Source: Ureibacillus galli (GTDB taxonomy: Bacteria > Bacillota > Bacilli > Bacillales_A > Planococcaceae). Taken from it: a stretch of 64,000 bases of DNA. A program made the translations under genes and the position numbers. Below the pieces are notes generated by a model. The model had not been told where the DNA came from. It ran no database searches and saw nothing but the letters and a program-made list of their open reading frames with translations. Positions 26,402 through 35,305 of the stretch are shown here, piece by piece. Every line of letters starts with the position of its first letter. Position 1 is the first letter of the stretch. The DNA lies in the NCBI RefSeq assembly GCF_014836845.1, contig NZ_JACSQA010000002.1, positions 54,743 through 118,742 on the forward strand, read 5' to 3'.

Positions 26402-29247
26402 CGGAAATTCAATTAACACCTTTTACGAAAACAATTCGTGTCACTTTTGAAGAACTGCAACCAGGTTTCTTTTCTGTTATTGCGTTCCATGAGGATGGTT
26501 TACGAATACCACCCGCCAACTGGTCCAACCAGTTATTTTATCGCTATGAACCAAATTATTATGGTTTAAATGCAAACTTTAGTGAAAATGGAATTCATTT
26601 AGCTTTAGTAGAACTTGTTGATTTAATTTCACCAGCCTATAAACATCCGTTTATTCAATTGATAGGAATAGATGAAAAATCAAAAAAACTTCTTGCTTCC
26701 TTACATGCTATTCAACTACTGTGGAACAATAGTGCTCTATGGGATTATGTCGTTTTAACTGAACAGGATTCCAATGAAAAGATGATTTCCTTTCAATTAC
26801 CAGAAAGTTTTAAGGAAGATGAATACGTAAAAAATATTTACGGACAATTAGAGGACATTTCACTATCTGAATGTGAGTCCATTTTAACGACGGCTGTTCA
26901 ACAAAAATTAGCTTATGCAGGATTATCCACCAATGATATTCCTTCACTATTACCCTTTTTCAGTAATGGTGGTTGGCCATTAAATAAAGATCGTTCTATT
27001 GGAGATATAAAAGTAGCTTTACGATTAAGGGAACCCGAAGAAAGTTCCTCTGAATGGCTATTAGAAACTGTATTAATCTCGAAAAAGACGTTAAAAGTTT
27101 GGACACCAGCTGTACGTAAACGACACTTACCAATTGAAAGGGCTCTTCCAGATAAATGGCTTCCCTATGCTCAAGAGATAAAAAACATGCAGTATCAAAT
27201 GTTAGAGCTAATGGACCTAGATGGTTATAACGTAGTCCCAGATTCTTTTATACATATTATGCTAGAAGATCGGGATGTACGTAATTTACTACGTGGTGAT
27301 TTTGCTAAGTTAGGTGCTCTTGGATTTGAAATTATGTTACCAACTTGGTTAAAGGAATTAAAGCAAACCAAAATGCGCGTTCGCGTAAGTGCAAGTAACC
27401 AATCACAAAAATCTGTAGCGGGATTAGATGATATTTTATCTTTTAACTGGCAACTCTCCTTAAATGGAGAACATATATCTGATGATGAGTTTCGAAAAAT
27501 TGTGGATGAAAGACGGGAATTTGTACGCATCGGTAATGAATGGTTCCGATTAGATGCCAATTGGATGAATGAGATCCGTGAACTAATGGACAAAGCAGAA
27601 GAAGAAAATTGGACAGTACGTGAATTGTTATTCCGTGAGTTACCAGATGAGTTCTCAGCGTTAGAAGAGGACGAAGAAGATGCACAACGAGATGACCCAT
27701 TATTTACCTTTGAAATGCAACGATCTTTAAAGGAATATGTAGATCAACTTCAACACAAAAAAGGGTTACCATCCATCTTGCCGCCGAAAGGGTTACAAGC
27801 AGAATTACGTCCATACCAACAAGAAGGATTTGAATGGCTGTCCTTTATGCGAAATCAAAATTTTGGGGCGGTGTTGGCAGATGACATGGGTCTTGGTAAA
27901 ACTGTACAACTCATCAGTTATCTATTATATACGTATGAAACTTTGGATGAACAACGACCAACGATTATTATTTGTCCAACTTCCGTTTTAGGTAACTGGC
28001 AAAAGGAATTAGTCCGTTTCGCCCCTTCATTAAAAGTTCATACACATTATAGTTCGTCTCGTTTAAAAGATGAATCGTTCCATCAAATGATCGTTAATGA
28101 AAAGCCAAATATTGTTCTCTCCACTTATGGTACAATCTCGCAAGATATCGAGTTTTTACAAAATATCCATTGGGCAACTGTTACATTAGATGAAGCCCAA
28201 AATATAAAAAATATGCAAACATTACAATCCCGTGCGATTCGCAAATTAAAGGGAAAACATCATATCGCTTTAACTGGAACGCCAATAGAAAACCGTCTTT
28301 CCGAATTATGGGCAATATTCGATTTTATTCATAAAGGATATTTAGGCAGTTTCGGTAGATTTCAAGAACAATTCATTGTTCCAATTGAAAGGGAAGAATC
28401 TGAACGCCATAAACAAATTTTAAGGACAAAAATTCGACCTTTCCTATTAAGACGGACTAAAAATGATCCAGACTTAATGTTGAATTTACCTGATAAACAA
28501 GAAACAAAGGAATTTTGTGCTTTAACTAGTGAGCAAGCCGCGCTTTATGAAGGATATATCGAGGACACGATGGCACAGCTGAATACGATGTCTTCTTTTG
28601 AAAAGAAAGGCCGTATTTTACAAATGTTAAGCAAACTAAAACAATTATGTAATCATCCTGCCCTTTATTTAAAAGAGCCCTTTGATGAAGCAAAAGTGAT
28701 GTTAAACCGTTCCGTTAAACTAAAACGAATCGTTCAATTAGCTGCTGAAATTGTAGATAATGGTGAGCAATGCTTAATTTTCACCCAATATATCGGTATG
28801 GGACATTTACTGCAATATTGTTTCTCTGAGCTATACGATATCGATGTGCCATTCTTAACAGGAAGCACGCCAAAACAACAAAGGGATCAATTAGTGGACG
28901 GATTCCAAGCAGGAGAATTTCCAATCTTCTTATTATCTTTAAAAGCTGGGGGTACTGGTTTAAACTTGACTGCTGCTAACCATGTATTACATGCTGATCG
29001 TTGGTGGAATCCTGCGGTGGAAAATCAAGCAACAGACCGTGCTTACAGAATTGGACAAACTCAATTTGTTCAAGTCCATAAATTTATTACAATTGGTACA
29101 ATTGAAGAAAAAATTGATAAAATGATCGAGATAAAGTCTGCCTTATCGGAGGAGCTAATTCAATCAAGTAACTGGCTATCAGAATTACAAGAGGATGAAT
29201 TAATGGATTTACTTATGTTAGATACAAAGGAAAGCACCATCATATAA
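26398..29247 (+). CDS. ywqA: SNF2-family DNA-dependent ATPase (YwqA-like)
   Basis: A 949-residue SNF2 ATPase. The first 450 residues form the bacterial SNF2-associated region; the motor follows, with Walker A ADDMGLGKT (K501), Walker B-type LDEAQ (D598-Q601), LTGTPIENRLSELW (motif III) and the C-terminal RecA lobe with LSLKAGGTGLNLTAANHVLHADRWWNPAVE and the arginine-finger box QATDRAYRIGQ. All motor motifs are intact, so it should translocate on or remodel DNA-protein complexes. It is coupled to the SWIM protein upstream and ends at a strong terminator. No nuclease, methylase or other defence gene stands beside it. Confidence 0.95.
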   Translation: MTEIQLTPFTKTIRVTFEELQPGFFSVIAFHEDGLRIPPANWSNQLFYRYEPNYYGLNANFSENGIHLALVELVDLISPAYKHPFIQLIGIDEKSKKLLASLHAIQLLWNNSALWDYVVLTEQDSNEKMISFQLPESFKEDEYVKNIYGQLEDISLSECESILTTAVQQKLAYAGLSTNDIPSLLPFFSNGGWPLNKDRSIGDIKVALRLREPEESSSEWLLETVLISKKTLKVWTPAVRKRHLPIERALPDKWLPYAQEIKNMQYQMLELMDLDGYNVVPDSFIHIMLEDRDVRNLLRGDFAKLGALGFEIMLPTWLKELKQTKMRVRVSASNQSQKSVAGLDDILSFNWQLSLNGEHISDDEFRKIVDERREFVRIGNEWFRLDANWMNEIRELMDKAEEENWTVRELLFRELPDEFSALEEDEEDAQRDDPLFTFEMQRSLKEYVDQLQHKKGLPSILPPKGLQAELRPYQQEGFEWLSFMRNQNFGAVLADDMGLGKTVQLISYLLYTYETLDEQRPTIIICPTSVLGNWQKELVRFAPSLKVHTHYSSSRLKDESFHQMIVNEKPNIVLSTYGTISQDIEFLQNIHWATVTLDEAQNIKNMQTLQSRAIRKLKGKHHIALTGTPIENRLSELWAIFDFIHKGYLGSFGRFQEQFIVPIEREESERHKQILRTKIRPFLLRRTKNDPDLMLNLPDKQETKEFCALTSEQAALYEGYIEDTMAQLNTMSSFEKKGRILQMLSKLKQLCNHPALYLKEPFDEAKVMLNRSVKLKRIVQLAAEIVDNGEQCLIFTQYIGMGHLLQYCFSELYDIDVPFLTGSTPKQQRDQLVDGFQAGEFPIFLLSLKAGGTGLNLTAANHVLHADRWWNPAVENQATDRAYRIGQTQFVQVHKFITIGTIEEKIDKMIEIKSALSEELIQSSNWLSELQEDELMDLLMLDTKESTII

Positions 29248-29280
29248 AATCATGGGAATAAATAAAATATGATCAATAGA

Positions 29281-29315
29281 AAAGAGTCGAGGATAAACAA
29301 TCCTCGGCTCTTTTT
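29281..29315 (+). terminator. Intrinsic terminator after ywqA
   Basis: AAAGAGTCGAGGAT (29281-29294) pairs with ATCCTCGGCTCTTT (29300-29313) with one G-U pair, followed by T, 34 bases past the stop. Confidence 0.92.
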
Positions 29316-29396
29316 AACAGTCTCTCGTTATCCATCTTCACTTTCCAAATCCATATTTAATTGTACATTTCTCTACTTTTCTACTATGTAGAGTTT

Positions 29397-29462
29397 AGGA
29401 GGAATGGGACCACTACTGTGCGGTCAAGCAGTAGTGTCTTATAATCACCTCCCTTCTCTTTT
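29397..29462 (-). other. Structured element with a perfect ribosome site but no reading frame
   Basis: On the minus strand this region begins with GGGAGGTGATTATAAG, a near-perfect anti-16S sequence, followed at once by the stem CACTACTG / CAGTAGTG (29411-29418 with 29429-29436) and a CCTCC that can pair with the GGAGG (29398-29402 with 29448-29452). No start codon gives more than a few residues. The arrangement recalls the 5' and 3' ends of small holin-like type I toxin genes with the coding part lost; that reading is from memory of such loci and is uncertain. Confidence 0.3.
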
Positions 29463-29702
29463 TTTCGAATATAGAATTGCGTTTGATAGGAAGGAAATTT
29501 AGCTAAGTAAAGTTCTTTTAACTTTTGGTACTAATGAATTGTTTGTTTTTTTGTAAAATTCCTTTAAGAGGGTTCGTATATAGCGTTTCAACAATCATCT
29601 TTCAAGAGATACTTAGAGATTCTTTACCATTCTTCATACCTTCAACAACATTATGACTTCCACAAGATTTCTAATACCTGCCCTTAAATATTCCCCAATT
29701 AT

Positions 29703-30119
29703 TTAAGGTACAGAAACAAGTTCGCCATTTTCTGGGAGTACAAATTCTTTTTCCAATTCAAAGCCTTCCTCCATTCCTTGATGGGGGACATTATTTTGCG
29801 GCGATTTTAAAATAAAGAAACGGACATCATCGACAACAACTTCTATTGTGTATACTTTCAAATTATCCCGATTCATATAGGATCTTGATTGTAATCGGCC
29901 GTTAATACCAACCAATGACCCTTTACCACAGTATTTTACAATTCGTTCTGCGAGCCTTCCCCATGCTATACAAGGAATAAAATCTGCATCCACACTACCT
30001 TGGTTATTTCGAAAGTTTCGATTGACGGCTATAGAAAAACTTGTTTGTACTCGACTTTCCGAGATTTGTCTAAGTTCAGGATCTCGAGTAAATCGGCCGA
30101 CTAGTCCGACTTGGTTCAT
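29703..30119 (-). CDS. ssbB: Single-stranded DNA-binding protein SsbB-type
   Basis: A 138-residue OB-fold protein: MNQVGLVGRFTRDPELR start, central FIPCIAWGRLAERIVKYCGKGSLVGINGRLQSRSY and YTIEVVVDDVRFF. It coats incoming single-stranded DNA during transformation. The C-terminal part after residue 105 is short and lacks the acidic DDDLPF-type tip of the main replication SSB, as in Bacillus SsbB, although it is longer than the 113-residue Bacillus protein. The ATG at 30117-30119 follows AAAGGAGGTGAAGGAT; a GTG three codons earlier lies in that site. ywpF is divergent next door, the Bacillus ssbB-ywpG-ywpF neighbourhood without ywpG. Confidence 0.93.
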   Translation of the reverse strand: MNQVGLVGRFTRDPELRQISESRVQTSFSIAVNRNFRNNQGSVDADFIPCIAWGRLAERIVKYCGKGSLVGINGRLQSRSYMNRDNLKVYTIEVVVDDVRFFILKSPQNNVPHQGMEEGFELEKEFVLPENGELVSVP

Positions 30120-30329
30120 ATCCTTCACCTCCTTTCCTCCACGCCTTTATAATAACTAGACAACTTTATTTTGGCAAAATCTGAAAATTCGAGTTTGACC
30201 TATTTCTAAAGATGAAACCAACATTTTCAACAGAGCAAAAATTTATCAAAATTCGATTCAGACTAGAGGGAGTAAGAAAAAACTACTTTATATTGAAAGG
30301 GGCAAATAATAAATTTCGCAATTTTTCTA

Positions 30330-30338
30330 TGTTATACT
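30330..30338 (+). promoter_or_regulatory. Candidate extended -10 promoter of ywpF
   Basis: TGT-TATACT forms an extended -10 element 34 bases before the ywpF ATG. No good -35 is visible. Confidence 0.4.
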
Positions 30339-30372
30339 TAAATTAACTATATTGTAGTTGGGGGGAAAGTGA

Positions 30373-30798
30373 ATGAAGACTTTTAAAATGCTTTCGTTTG
30401 ATTTGGTTAATGAAGATGGAGGGCTAAATATCCCCTTGATTGATGGAATCGTCATCAACCAAGAAAATAGTCGTAAATCGTGGATACTAGAACTCTTTAT
30501 TTCAAAAAATTACCAATCCATTTTTGAAACATATAAAGATTCTGGGGATTTAATCGAAGTACAGGTTATTATATCCTTTCCAGATAATGAACCAGCTCCA
30601 TTTAAAGTAGTCGTGACGGATATTCGTGAAATTGGAAATCGGATTTCAGTACTATTGAAAGGTACTATAAAAACGAAACGTAATAAATATGCTGAACAGT
30701 TGTTAAAAAATTTACTAGATGAAAATTTAACGAATGATGAATTGCTTACACGGTTTAAAAAGGGAATGCGTGAAAGACCACGATTAAAGGAGTCTTAA
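30373..30798 (+). CDS. ywpF: YwpF family protein
   Basis: A 141-residue cytoplasmic protein with the YwpF-family start MKTFKMLSFDLVNEDG and alternating strands (SWILELFISKNY, LIEVQVIISFPDNEPAPFKVVVTDI), ending in a charged helical tail. No function is established; in Bacillus it lies near ssbB as here. The ribosome site is GGGGGGAAAG. A hairpin with tracts on both strands ends the gene. Confidence 0.88.
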   Translation: MKTFKMLSFDLVNEDGGLNIPLIDGIVINQENSRKSWILELFISKNYQSIFETYKDSGDLIEVQVIISFPDNEPAPFKVVVTDIREIGNRISVLLKGTIKTKRNKYAEQLLKNLLDENLTNDELLTRFKKGMRERPRLKES

Positions 30799-30811
30799 AT
30801 TTGGATGACAA

Positions 30812-30845
30812 CAAAAAAATCGCCTCAAGTGAGACGATTCTTTTG
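30812..30845. terminator. Bidirectional terminator between ywpF and a lipoprotein gene
   Basis: Around 30818-30837 ATCGCCTCA pairs with TGAGACGAT over a two-base loop, flanked by A and T tracts on the two sides. It lies between convergent genes. Confidence 0.82.
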
Positions 30846-30870
30846 TATTGTATCCTGTTAGTGCATATGA

Positions 30871-31341
30871 TTATTCATCTTGATTATCACGGTCTTTAAG
30901 ATCTTTTTCATCTTCAATGATATCTTCTTGGTTACCTTCTAAAATGCGTTCATCGTTATTGTTTACTTCACCAGAAACACCATTTTGTCCAGCACCATTA
31001 CTATTTTGTACACCGTCTTGGTCCTCTGTGTTGTCTGTGCCATTTTCGGCATTAAAGTCTTCACCTTCAGGGCCACGGTTAGCATCATTATATGAATCTT
31101 CACCTACAGCATCATTTGTACCGTTATTTACATCATTTCCGTTATCATAGGAGTCGTTTTCAAGGACGTCATCTGCACCTTCTTGGACGTTATCGACACC
31201 TTCATTTACGCCTTCTTGTACTTCGTTAACACCTCTATTGATGTCTTCTCCTACTTCATCGGCAGCATCTTCTCCGTTATTGTTACATCCGACTAACAAT
31301 GCTGTTCCTAAAATAAATGCAAAAACCGGTTTTTTCCACAT
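30871..31341 (-). CDS. Asp/Asn-rich putative lipoprotein
   Basis: A 156-residue protein with a signal sequence (MWKKPVFAFILGTALLVGC) and lipobox LVGC. The mature part is almost entirely low complexity: Asp, Glu, Asn, Gly with repeating short units such as DNVQEGADDV, NEVQEGVNEGV and NDVNNGTNDAV, and ends in a highly acidic KDLKDRDNQDE. It is probably disordered and on the outer face of the membrane. The ribosome site is AAAGGAGGGAATT. No family or function can be given; Asn/Asp-rich surface lipoproteins are common in Bacillales. Confidence 0.8.
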   Translation of the reverse strand: MWKKPVFAFILGTALLVGCNNNGEDAADEVGEDINRGVNEVQEGVNEGVDNVQEGADDVLENDSYDNGNDVNNGTNDAVGEDSYNDANRGPEGEDFNAENGTDNTEDQDGVQNSNGAGQNGVSGEVNNNDERILEGNQEDIIEDEKDLKDRDNQDE

Positions 31342-31496
31342 AAAAAATTCCCTCCTTTCAACTTTTACACTCCATCACATAAGGAATGTGATTATTCATA
31401 GAGTGCCCGAGAAAGGAAGGAAATATCCGAAAAAAAGATGTAACCTATTTTTGCTATTCTTCTTAATCTTTACATTGGTTAAAAGTAGAAATCCAT

Positions 31497-31934
31497 TTAT
31501 TTTGGTTGAACTGGACCGATTGCAAACAAAATATCTGCTTCACAAACAAGTTCGCCTTCTACCGTTGCAACAGCATGTCCTTTCCCCATTGCACCGCGTA
31601 GTTTTACAAATTCAACTTCTAGTTTTAATTGGTCGCCAGGTACTACTTGACGTTTAAAACGACAATTATCAATTCCAGTTAAAAAAGCAAGACGGCCTTT
31701 ATACTCTTCAGATTTTAATAATGCCACTCCGCCAACCTGAGCCAATGCCTCAACGATTAATACTCCCGGCATAATTGGATATCCTGGAAAATGGCCATTA
31801 AAAAACTCTTCATTAATTGATACATTTTTTAATCCTACTGCTCGTTTTCCTTCTTCAACTTCAATAATACGATCCACTAATAAAAATGGATAGCGGTGTG
31901 GTAAAATAGCCTGAATTTGTTCAGCAGTTAGCAT
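31497..31934 (-). CDS. fabZ: 3-hydroxyacyl-ACP dehydratase FabZ
   Basis: FabZ removes water from 3-hydroxyacyl-ACP in fatty acid elongation. The hot-dog fold is evident: [14 protein letters not shown] near the start, then [22 protein letters not shown], which carries the catalytic His and Glu. Length 145 fits the family. The ATG at 31932-31934 follows AAGGGGGAATGGGAA; an in-frame ATG 36 bases upstream lacks a ribosome site. It stands alone here at the edge of the epuA-flhP-flhO-mbl group; in Bacillus subtilis fabZ (ywpB) lies in the same neighbourhood. Confidence 0.97.
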   Translation of the reverse strand: MLTAEQIQAILPHRYPFLLVDRIIEVEEGKRAVGLKNVSINEEFFNGHFPGYPIMPGVLIVEALAQVGGVALLKSEEYKGRLAFLTGIDNCRFKRQVVPGDQLKLEVEFVKLRGAMGKGHAVATVEGELVCEADILFAIGPVQPK

Positions 31935-32011
31935 TTCCCATTCCCCCTTAAAAATTGTATGTATTTTCATTCGTTACTGAACTAATAAAGGTGAAAAGAA
32001 TAGTTATTTTA

Positions 32012-32293
32012 CTATTCTTTCCCTTCTATTAAATCAATGATGTGTTGCCATGTTCCCCATTTTAGCACATTCATTGCTTCTCCATCACCTATAACACCAA
32101 AACCTATCATCAATCCAGAAACTGCGGCAATAATAAGTAAGATTAGGACAAGGAGTATTCTTAACCAAATAGGAAAAAGACGAAAACTATACCATCTTAT
32201 AGGTTTTTCAGAAATGGTTTTGTCCCTTTTTTCTTTTTTTTCTTCTTGAGGAACTTTCGGCTTTTCTGATTCTTTTTTTAATACATTAAACAT
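32012..32293 (-). CDS. EpuA-family small membrane protein (annotated as RNA polymerase beta subunit-like)
   Basis: A 93-residue protein with a highly charged Lys/Glu N-terminus (about residues 5-32), one hydrophobic segment (ILLVLILLIIAAVSGLMIGFGVI, residues 46-68) and the conserved end GEAMNVLKWGTWQHIIDLI. This is the EpuA family, whose common database name of DNA-directed RNA polymerase subunit beta is probably a carry-over and not a function. It is on the same strand as flhP-flhO and fabZ and likely co-transcribed. Its role is unknown. Confidence 0.85.
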   Translation of the reverse strand: MFNVLKKESEKPKVPQEEKKEKRDKTISEKPIRWYSFRLFPIWLRILLVLILLIIAAVSGLMIGFGVIGDGEAMNVLKWGTWQHIIDLIEGKE

Positions 32294-32346
32294 TGCCGTT
32301 CTCCCCTTAGAAAATATAGTGAAAGATTCATTTTACCATCAAGAAA

Positions 32347-33186
32347 TTATCGAATTCCATTAATTAACCCTAACATTTGATCAGCAATTGAAACAGCACG
32401 TGAATTAAATTGATAATTACGTTGCGCATTAATTAAATTTGTCATTTCAGTGGAAAGATCCACATTGGAAGACTCTAATGCACCGTTTGTTATTCCAACT
32501 TCAACCCGTGCGCCACCTTGTAAATTCGTTAATACATCTTCTTCATTATAACCTAATTCTCCGAAATTGGCAGGGAGTGCAATATATGTACCAGAAACAT
32601 GTTCTAACAATTGAGGAGTATGTAGTTCCGTAATCCCTAACTCAACATTTAAAGTTTCCCCATCAGATAAATTTACGCGTAAAGTGCCATCACTCGATAA
32701 ATTAAAGTTCGTTACATTATCAGGGAAATAAATCGCGTTGCCGCTACTATCTGCAACTGGGTACCCATCACCGTTCACAAGCATAACTTGACCATTTTCT
32801 ACAGGAGACACATAAAAATCACCTTGTCTAGAATAGACAAGACGCTGCCCATCTTCACCATTTGGCATTAAAATATTAAAGTATTGTTTTTCCTTTGTGA
32901 AAGCAAGATCTAAATCACGATTCGTTTTTTGAAGTGATCCTTGTGAAAAATTTGTTTGAATTTGACCGATGTATGCACCAACCCCATAACGGATTCCGAC
33001 CGGTGAATTACGAACCGTTCTGTCCATTTCTTCATTATTAAACTGTTGATATAAAAGTTCAGAAAAGGTCGCCTCATTTGCTTTATAGCCAGCTGTGTTA
33101 CTATTAGAAATATTGTTACTAATTGTATCAATTTGGCTTTGCAACTGTCCTAACGTGTTGGTTGCCGTTATCATTGTACGTAGCAT
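32347..33186 (-). CDS. flhP: Flagellar hook-basal body protein FlhP (FlgG-like rod protein)
   Basis: A 279-residue flagellar axial protein. The N-terminal rod/hook motif is ITATNTLGQLQSQIDTISNNISNSNTAGYKA, and the C-terminus has the matching STEMTNLINAQRNYQFNSRAVSIADQML helix. These segments coil together in the rod. Sited directly downstream of flhO (17 bases apart), with which it forms the distal or proximal rod in Bacillus. The assignment between flhO and flhP follows gene order. Confidence 0.95.
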   Translation of the reverse strand: MLRTMITATNTLGQLQSQIDTISNNISNSNTAGYKANEATFSELLYQQFNNEEMDRTVRNSPVGIRYGVGAYIGQIQTNFSQGSLQKTNRDLDLAFTKEKQYFNILMPNGEDGQRLVYSRQGDFYVSPVENGQVMLVNGDGYPVADSSGNAIYFPDNVTNFNLSSDGTLRVNLSDGETLNVELGITELHTPQLLEHVSGTYIALPANFGELGYNEEDVLTNLQGGARVEVGITNGALESSNVDLSTEMTNLINAQRNYQFNSRAVSIADQMLGLINGIR

Positions 33187-33203
33187 AAATAATCCCCCTA
33201 GCT

Positions 33204-34040
33204 TTAAACTCTTCCAATTTCATTTACTGCTTTGTCCATACTTTTATCGTAAGCTTGAAGAACTTTTTGATTTGCTTCAAAGGCACGATAAGCAGTTAAT
33301 AAGTCTGTCATGGATTGAGCTGAATCAACATTTGATCCTTCAAGGAAACTTTGTTGCATCGAGAATGTTACATTATTTTGCCCATAAGCTGAAGGAAGTT
33401 CAGTATCGTCTACAGTACGAAATAATCCGTTATCTTGTTTTTCTAGTACATCTGGATTTCCAGAAAAAGCAACACCAAGAGATGCAACTATTGCGTCCTC
33501 AACATAAATATCTCCATTTTGTGAAAGGGTAAAGTCGTCACTTGGTAATTGAATACGTTCTCCAGTAGCAGATAAAACATACAGTCCTTGACTATTTACT
33601 AAATAACCTTGTCCATCTAACGTAAAATTACCATTACGTGTATAAGCTTCCCCACCATCTGGATGCTCGAGCCGGAAAAAGATTGTCCCCGTTTGACCTG
33701 ACTGTTCATCAACAGGCATTTCACCGTTTATTAACGCGACATCGGTTTTTTGGCTCGTTTCATAAATAGAACCCTGTGTATAATTTCCTAACGTTTCTTG
33801 TAAGTATACACCCGTATTTAACGAACCAATTGGATCTGTCTCGGTAAAATTCAATCCATTTTTTGTAGGTATATTAGTATTCCCTACTGCTGATAAAAGC
33901 ATGTCCGGAAAGGAACGAATGGTCGATTGATCTGCTTTAAAGCCAGGTGTATTAGCGTTGGCCATATTGTTTGTAATAATTTCTGTTTTTCGCTGTTGGG
34001 ATACCATTCCTGTCGCGACAGTATAAAAGCCTTTAAACAT
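33204..34040 (-). CDS. flhO: Flagellar hook-basal body protein FlhO (FlgF/G-like rod protein)
   Basis: A 278-residue axial flagellar protein with the N-terminal motif QQRKTEIITNNMANANTPGFKADQ and a C-terminal SAQSMTDLLTAYRAFEANQKVLQAYDKSMDKA helix. Exported by the flagellar type III apparatus to build the rod. The ATG at 34038-34040 follows AGAGGTGATAGGT; a GTG three codons upstream sits inside this site. It lies 47 bases from mbl, the conserved order mbl-flhO-flhP. Confidence 0.95.
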   Translation of the reverse strand: MFKGFYTVATGMVSQQRKTEIITNNMANANTPGFKADQSTIRSFPDMLLSAVGNTNIPTKNGLNFTETDPIGSLNTGVYLQETLGNYTQGSIYETSQKTDVALINGEMPVDEQSGQTGTIFFRLEHPDGGEAYTRNGNFTLDGQGYLVNSQGLYVLSATGERIQLPSDDFTLSQNGDIYVEDAIVASLGVAFSGNPDVLEKQDNGLFRTVDDTELPSAYGQNNVTFSMQQSFLEGSNVDSAQSMTDLLTAYRAFEANQKVLQAYDKSMDKAVNEIGRV

Positions 34041-34087
34041 ACCTATCACCTCTATTTAAGTTAAATGACATGTGTATTGTGACGCAA

Positions 34088-35086
34088 CTAAATTCTTGAA
34101 CCTGGTGAACGGTCGATATTGTCTAACATTAAGCCTGTCCCAACTGCTACACAGTCCATTGGGTTATCAGCAACGAAAACAGGTACTTTCAATTCTTTTG
34201 TTAATAATTGATCCATTCCGTGTAATAGGGCACCACCACCAGTAATGCACACACCACGATCAATAATATCAGCTGATAATTCAGGTGGTGTTTTTTCCAA
34301 TACATTTTTCGCTGATTGGACAATTAAAGAAACGGACTCATGTAGTGCCTTTTCAATTTCTGAAGAATGGATTGTAATTGTTCTTGGTAATCCTGTAACC
34401 ATGTCACGACCACGAATTTCCATTGACTCCTCACGGCTACCAGGATAAACTGTACCAATATTAATTTTAATTGCTTCTGCTGTTCGTTCCCCAATTAAAA
34501 GTTTGTATTCTTTTTTTATGTATTGCAAAATATCATTATCAAAAACGTCTCCAGCTACTTTAATGGATTCACTAGTAACGATATCTCCCATTGAAAGAAC
34601 TGCTACATCAGTTGTACCACCACCGATATCAACTACCATGTTACCGCTCGGTTGGAAAATATCCATTCCAGCCCCAATTGCAGCTACTTTCGGTTCTTCT
34701 TCTAAGTACACCTTCTTACCGCCTGATTTTTCTGCAGCTTCACGAATCGCTTTCTGTTCTACACTTGTAATGTTCGTTGGGCAGCAAATTAGAATACGCG
34801 GTTTAGAGAACATCCCTTTTAAGTCTAACTTATTGATAAAATATTTTAACATAGCTTCTGTTACATCAAAATCTGCAATAACACCATCTTTTAATGGTCG
34901 AATAGCAATGATGTTACCTGGTGTTCGTCCAACCATTTGACGGGCTTCTTCTCCAACTGCTAGTACCTTTTTGCTATTTTTATCGATTGCCACAACGGAC
35001 GGCTCATTTAATACAATTCCTTTTCCTTTGACAAAAATGAGCACGTTCGCAGTTCCTAAATCGATTCCAATATCTTTAGAAAACAT
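34088..35086 (-). CDS. mbl: MreB-like actin homologue Mbl
   Basis: An actin-fold cell-shape protein that moves with the wall synthesis machinery. Phosphate-binding loops are visible: IGIDLGTANVLIFVKGKG at the start, DIGGGTTDVAVLSMGDIV near residue 165 and CITGGGALLHGMDQ near 290. The N-terminus (FSKDIGIDL) is the Mbl type; MreB starts differently. Length is 332. It lies upstream of the flhO-flhP pair and 219 bases from spoIIID, the same order as in Bacillus subtilis. Confidence 0.97.
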   Translation of the reverse strand: MFSKDIGIDLGTANVLIFVKGKGIVLNEPSVVAIDKNSKKVLAVGEEARQMVGRTPGNIIAIRPLKDGVIADFDVTEAMLKYFINKLDLKGMFSKPRILICCPTNITSVEQKAIREAAEKSGGKKVYLEEEPKVAAIGAGMDIFQPSGNMVVDIGGGTTDVAVLSMGDIVTSESIKVAGDVFDNDILQYIKKEYKLLIGERTAEAIKINIGTVYPGSREESMEIRGRDMVTGLPRTITIHSSEIEKALHESVSLIVQSAKNVLEKTPPELSADIIDRGVCITGGGALLHGMDQLLTKELKVPVFVADNPMDCVAVGTGLMLDNIDRSPGSRI

Positions 35087-35261
35087 GATATAATTCCCCT
35101 TCCTACCTTATCCAACATAATTCGACTTCAGTTTTCTACATTAATCTAGAATATTTTATCATATTCGAATATTAATTACATCTTTATTTATGTATGATTA
35201 AGTGTTTGTCAATCATATATTTTTAATTACTTATTTTCCAATTCCTTTATACCTACATAGT

Positions 35262-35303
35262 AAAAAAGCACTTAGTTGACTTATACAGCCAAACTAAATG
35301 CTC
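35262..35303 (-). terminator. Intrinsic terminator after spoIIID
   Basis: GCACTTAGTT pairs with AACTAAATGC (35269-35278 with 35291-35300) in the transcript, with flanking A/T pairs, and on the minus strand six T follow. It lies right at the spoIIID stop. Confidence 0.78.
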
Positions 35304-35305
35304 TT

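Larger units (their letters stand above)
29248..29702. other. Intergenic region between ywqA and ssbB
   Basis: Contains the ywqA terminator (29281-29315) and the structured element at 29397-29462. From 29470 to 29702 there is no clear terminator for ssbB and no supported open frame. Confidence 0.5.

Noticed and set aside
30120..30250. ComK boxes before ssbB
   Set aside because: Only one imperfect AAAA-N5-GTTT was seen and no second box at a proper distance.
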